DNA of 64,000 bases, from assembly GCA_015698045.1 (NCBI GenBank), contig BLAL01000169.1, forward strand, positions 372,001-436,000, read 5' to 3'. Shown in pieces: positions 62,172-64,000 of the stretch; position 1 is the stretch's first letter; each line of letters starts with the position of its first letter. This stretch comes from Rhizophagus clarus (lineage: Eukaryota; Glomeromycota; Glomeromycetes; Glomerales; Glomeraceae). The notes under the pieces are model-generated. The model ran no database searches and was not told the DNA's origin. It saw nothing but the letters and a program-made list of their open reading frames with translations. The position numbers and the translations under genes were made by a program.

Positions 62172-63601
62172 ATGATGAATGCGGCAACTGAAAATAGTAT
62201 AATAACTGAAACCTATATTGGTTATGAAGGTAAGAAAATTTTGCAATGCCTGGCAAGAGTTTATTTAATTTATTCAATTTCTAATCAACTTTATTATTGT
62301 TATTAGCCCTTGTTTCTTACTTAAATGAATCAAAAAATAATTGGACTTATAAAGGATTTTTAAATCTTAACCAGGATGTTATTTCTGCTTCACTTCCTTC
62401 ACTAACTAATTCTTCACTAACATCAATCAAGTGGCAAAGTTTTGATATTACTTGGTATAAACGCTTTTTGGAATGCAGCCAAAGATTATTAGAACCAAAT
62501 ACTTTTGTTGAATTAAAGAAAAAGGTGTGTTTGTTTTTTATTTTGCAAAGTATGGGTAACTCCTAATACTCAGCGTAGTCACTTAAGGAGAATTACTGTT
62601 TTGACACCCTTGGTAACCAGCCCAAGCTCTCAACTCAGGCGCCCTAACTTTGTTGTTGATAAAGTCTGCTAATTCTGGAGGAGGAATTGGCTATGTACCT
62701 TCTTTCATCACTAAATAAAAAATTTAGCACACTACTAATAATCTTTTTCTTAACTCTATAACAGATGAATACAGAACGTTTATGTTATCCAAACAGGTTG
62801 CAAGCATATTGGGAAGGAGTTATCAAAGAATGTGAAAAAGAAAATTTAGCAACTACTATTACTACAATTACATCTCTTCCAAAACAAACACAAAATACTA
62901 ATGTTAAAGATTTTTCCAAGAAAAATATTAACTTCTGTTATGATATTCTTGATGAACTTACAAGTACATCTTATGCTTATTCATTTTTTAAATATATTGA
63001 GAAAAATAATAAGGTTGTAAAATACCCAATGGATCTTTTTACTATAAATTCAAAATTAGAGAATGAAGAATACACAAGATTAAAAGAATTTGAAGAAGAT
63101 ATTCGTTTAATATTTTGCAATTGCTATACATATAATGATATTGAAAGTGAAATATATTGTTCAGGCAAAATATTAGAATCTGATTTTAATAAAAAATGGA
63201 ATGAAAAACTTATTTTTCATGATAGACAAACAAGAGAACTAAAAAGAGCAATAGATGATAATATTGATACAGACAATTCATTTAAGAAACAAATTCAAAT
63301 TTTAGAACAAAATGAGGATAAATTAGTATATAGGCAGGTTGTTAATGATGGTCTTCTTGTTGCTTCAGCATATGAAAATCTTGTTGCAGGAAATATTATG
63401 CCATTTATAAAAAATTTAAAGACATTTTTGTTATCAAGATCACAGATGTCTTTATTTTCTGCAGATGAGCCTGTTCTCCAGGCCAGTTTAATTATGAAAT
63501 GTAAATCAGAATGCAACCAGCTTTTTCTGATTATTATTAGTTTTTTAATTTATTCCTTACAGATTACAGAACCTTCCAATGAAAATATTGGTTTGAATTA
63601 G
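62172..63601 (+). CDS. Bromodomain protein lacking the nuclease part (right arm)
   Basis: Exons 62172-62229, 62307-62524, 62765-63601; donors GTAAGA and GTGTGT, acceptors TTAG and ACAG; 370 aa. Exon 3 has the same sequence as in the left arm, including the bromodomain and the replaced C-terminus, so both arms carry a seemingly intact gene. The two genes point away from each other across the palindrome. Intron 2 (240 bp) is nearly identical among the three full-length copies, which suggests recent spread or constraint. Confidence 0.7.
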
Positions 63602-64000
63602 TTACAGAATATATATTATCTATCATTAATATTTTGGTACAATTTTGAAAAATCTTGCTAACTTTATCTGAAATTTGATAAATCCTAAAATTGGTACTAA
63701 CAGTTTAGAATCCACCCGAATCATTAATTTAATGAACAATTAATAAATATACCTACAAATCAATCTGAATAATACAAAAAATAAAATAAAATAAAATAAA
63801 ATAAGTAAAAAACCATTTCTCCAAAAATTAAAATTATATACAAATATTATATATATGTGTAAATAACAAAATTATAATAAACTTACACCCTATAATATTT
63901 AGTGATGTTTTAAATTAAGTGTAAATAATATATAAATATGTAATAATAGAAGTTAAAATAGATAGCTTATAACTTACCAACTAAATAAATTAGCGAATAA

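Larger units (their letters stand above)
58445..64000 (+). repeat. Right arm of giant inverted repeat (runs off the window)
   Basis: Reverse complement of 51900-57445 with about one difference per 100 bases by eye. The outermost part (63600-64000) contains the mirrored three-base exon array, e.g. AACTTACACCCTATAATATT at 63890. Confidence 0.9.

Noticed and set aside
51900..64000. Palindrome as an obvious assembly artefact
   Set aside because: The arms differ at many single positions and by small indels, including a 4-bp indel and a catalytic codon, so it is not a copied contig; haplotype misjoining still cannot be excluded without reads.

Overview
The window looks like nuclear DNA of a glomeromycotinan (arbuscular mycorrhizal) fungus close to Rhizophagus. 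The grounds are extreme A+T content, short AT-rich introns with GTAAGT/GTATGA donors, fungal TKL-type kinase genes with HRDLH catalytic loops, Plavaka-type and LINE-type mobile elements, and a very high load of decayed repeats. The genus is inferred from family content, not shown by a marker gene. Nothing here looks bacterial or mitochondrial.

Layout, left to right. (1) 1-6.8 kb: a decayed flanking repeat, then a bromodomain / PD-(D/E)XK nuclease-like gene broken by a 13-bp duplication, a 2.5-kb DNA transposon with a TAA target duplication, and an 8-bp deletion. (2) 7-14.2 kb: a decayed mobile unit with a protein-primed-type family B DNA polymerase, a retropepsin-like ORF and small accessory ORFs. 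(3) 14.2-20 kb: CGTAATATTACG-type repeats, one six-exon hypothetical gene on the minus strand, and short degenerate repeats. (4) 20-29.8 kb: a six-exon Plavaka transposase bounded by about 90-bp inverted repeats, a short membrane-protein exon, a coiled-coil pseudogene, a two-exon hypothetical gene (566 aa), SINE-like copies and a 137-bp tandem repeat. (5) 31.4-36.5 kb: a 51-bp near-palindromic minisatellite, a gag/retropepsin/zinc-finger gene in several frames, a 1.7-kb TA-flanked element, and a transposase fragment. (6) 36.7-47.7 kb: a relic of the bromodomain gene and two TKL-kinase loci. In the second locus one exon (a kinase N-lobe module) has been tandemly copied six times before a single C-lobe. 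(7) 50.4-52 kb: an array of intron-like units separated by exactly three bases. (8) 51.9-64 kb: a giant inverted repeat with arms of at least 5.5 kb around a 1-kb A/T-tract spacer. Each arm carries a nuclease-less bromodomain gene and a LINE C-terminus with RNase H.

Three themes connect the regions. Families recur: four bromodomain loci, three copies of one flank, two kinase loci, two LINE ends. Genes grow by tandem copying of exon-plus-intron units. Most broken elements carry in-frame TGA or TAA at places where Arg or Gln is plausible, which fits C-to-T decay of CGA and CAA codons. Coordinates and splice sites were read by eye. No alignment, database search or expression evidence was available.
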